A stretch of DNA of 5,135 bases from an uncultured Lachnospiraceae bacterium (lineage in GTDB: Bacteria > Bacillota_A > Clostridia > Lachnospirales > Lachnospiraceae): NCBI GenBank assembly GCA_946614075.1, contig CAMOGO010000116.1, positions 1 through 5,135 on the forward strand, in the 5' to 3' direction. A model generated the notes under the pieces. It searched no databases and had not been told where the DNA came from. It worked only from the letters and a program-made list of their open reading frames with translations. Positions within the stretch are counted from its first letter, which is position 1; the number at the start of each line of letters is the position of its first letter. The translations under genes were made by a program, and so were the position numbers. Positions 5,114 to 5,135 of this stretch are shown here, piece by piece.

Positions 5114-5135
5114 AGTGTCACCCTCGGGTGACACT
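5114..5135. repeat. Perfect palindrome at the window edge
   Basis: AGTGTCACCC (5114-5123) and GGGTGACACT (5126-5135) are perfect inverted arms around TC. It follows directly on the tandem copies and shares the TGTCA element, so it is probably the hairpin of the same repeat. The window stops at its last base, so a following T-run or an inverted partner copy cannot be judged. Confidence 0.85.

Overview
The window looks like chromosomal accessory DNA from a fairly GC-rich member of the Bacillota, most likely a Clostridia (Lachnospiraceae-like) species from an animal-associated habitat. This is inferred from strong AAGGAG/AAGGAGG ribosome binding sites, sigma-A type promoters, the 'VCEIC...CQNC' zinc-ribbon style, BspA-type 26-residue repeats and a small secreted cystatin-like protein. 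No rRNA, tRNA or CRISPR array was seen, and the species cannot be named from this sequence.

Layout. Positions 1-78 hold nothing I can name. 79-387 (minus) is the 3' remnant of an EamA/DMT-type membrane transporter whose 5' part is gone; 388-500 is unassigned. A promoter at 503-532 drives a 121-residue ArsC/Spx-family thioredoxin-fold protein (559-924). After 91 bp containing two degenerate copies of the next gene's own start comes a 685-residue protein (1016-3073). It joins an N-terminal zinc ribbon, a charged helical linker, five SPWKKS(T/N)PLTA repeats and about ten 26-residue DUF285/BspA repeats, with no visible export signal. The gene ends at a strong terminator (3140-3184), whose 3' arm contains the -35 box of a perfect-consensus promoter (TTGACA, 17 bp, TATAAT; 3165-3193). 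That promoter reads into a 419-residue SLC13/ArsB-type ion transporter (3272-4531), whose central loop is encoded by a nested palindrome. Last is a 130-residue secreted cystatin-like protein (4676-5068), followed at once by a 21-bp tandem duplication and a perfect palindrome at the window edge.

Connections. The genes do not form an obvious pathway and at least three transcription units are likely: the ArsC/Spx-like gene (possibly with the BspA-like gene), the transporter, and the cystatin-like gene. The ArsC-like and ArsB-like proteins should not be read as an arsenic operon. What does recur is a short repeat with core GGGGACGGTT and flanking GACA/TGTC, found as a degenerate site at 3098-3127, inside the transporter gene at 3907-3997 and as tandem copies at 5069-5135. 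It looks like a REP-type family. The most distinctive items are the zinc-ribbon/BspA fusion, the palindrome recruited into a coding region, the terminator-promoter overlap, and the triplicated gene start. None of these proves a new system; each is a testable lead.
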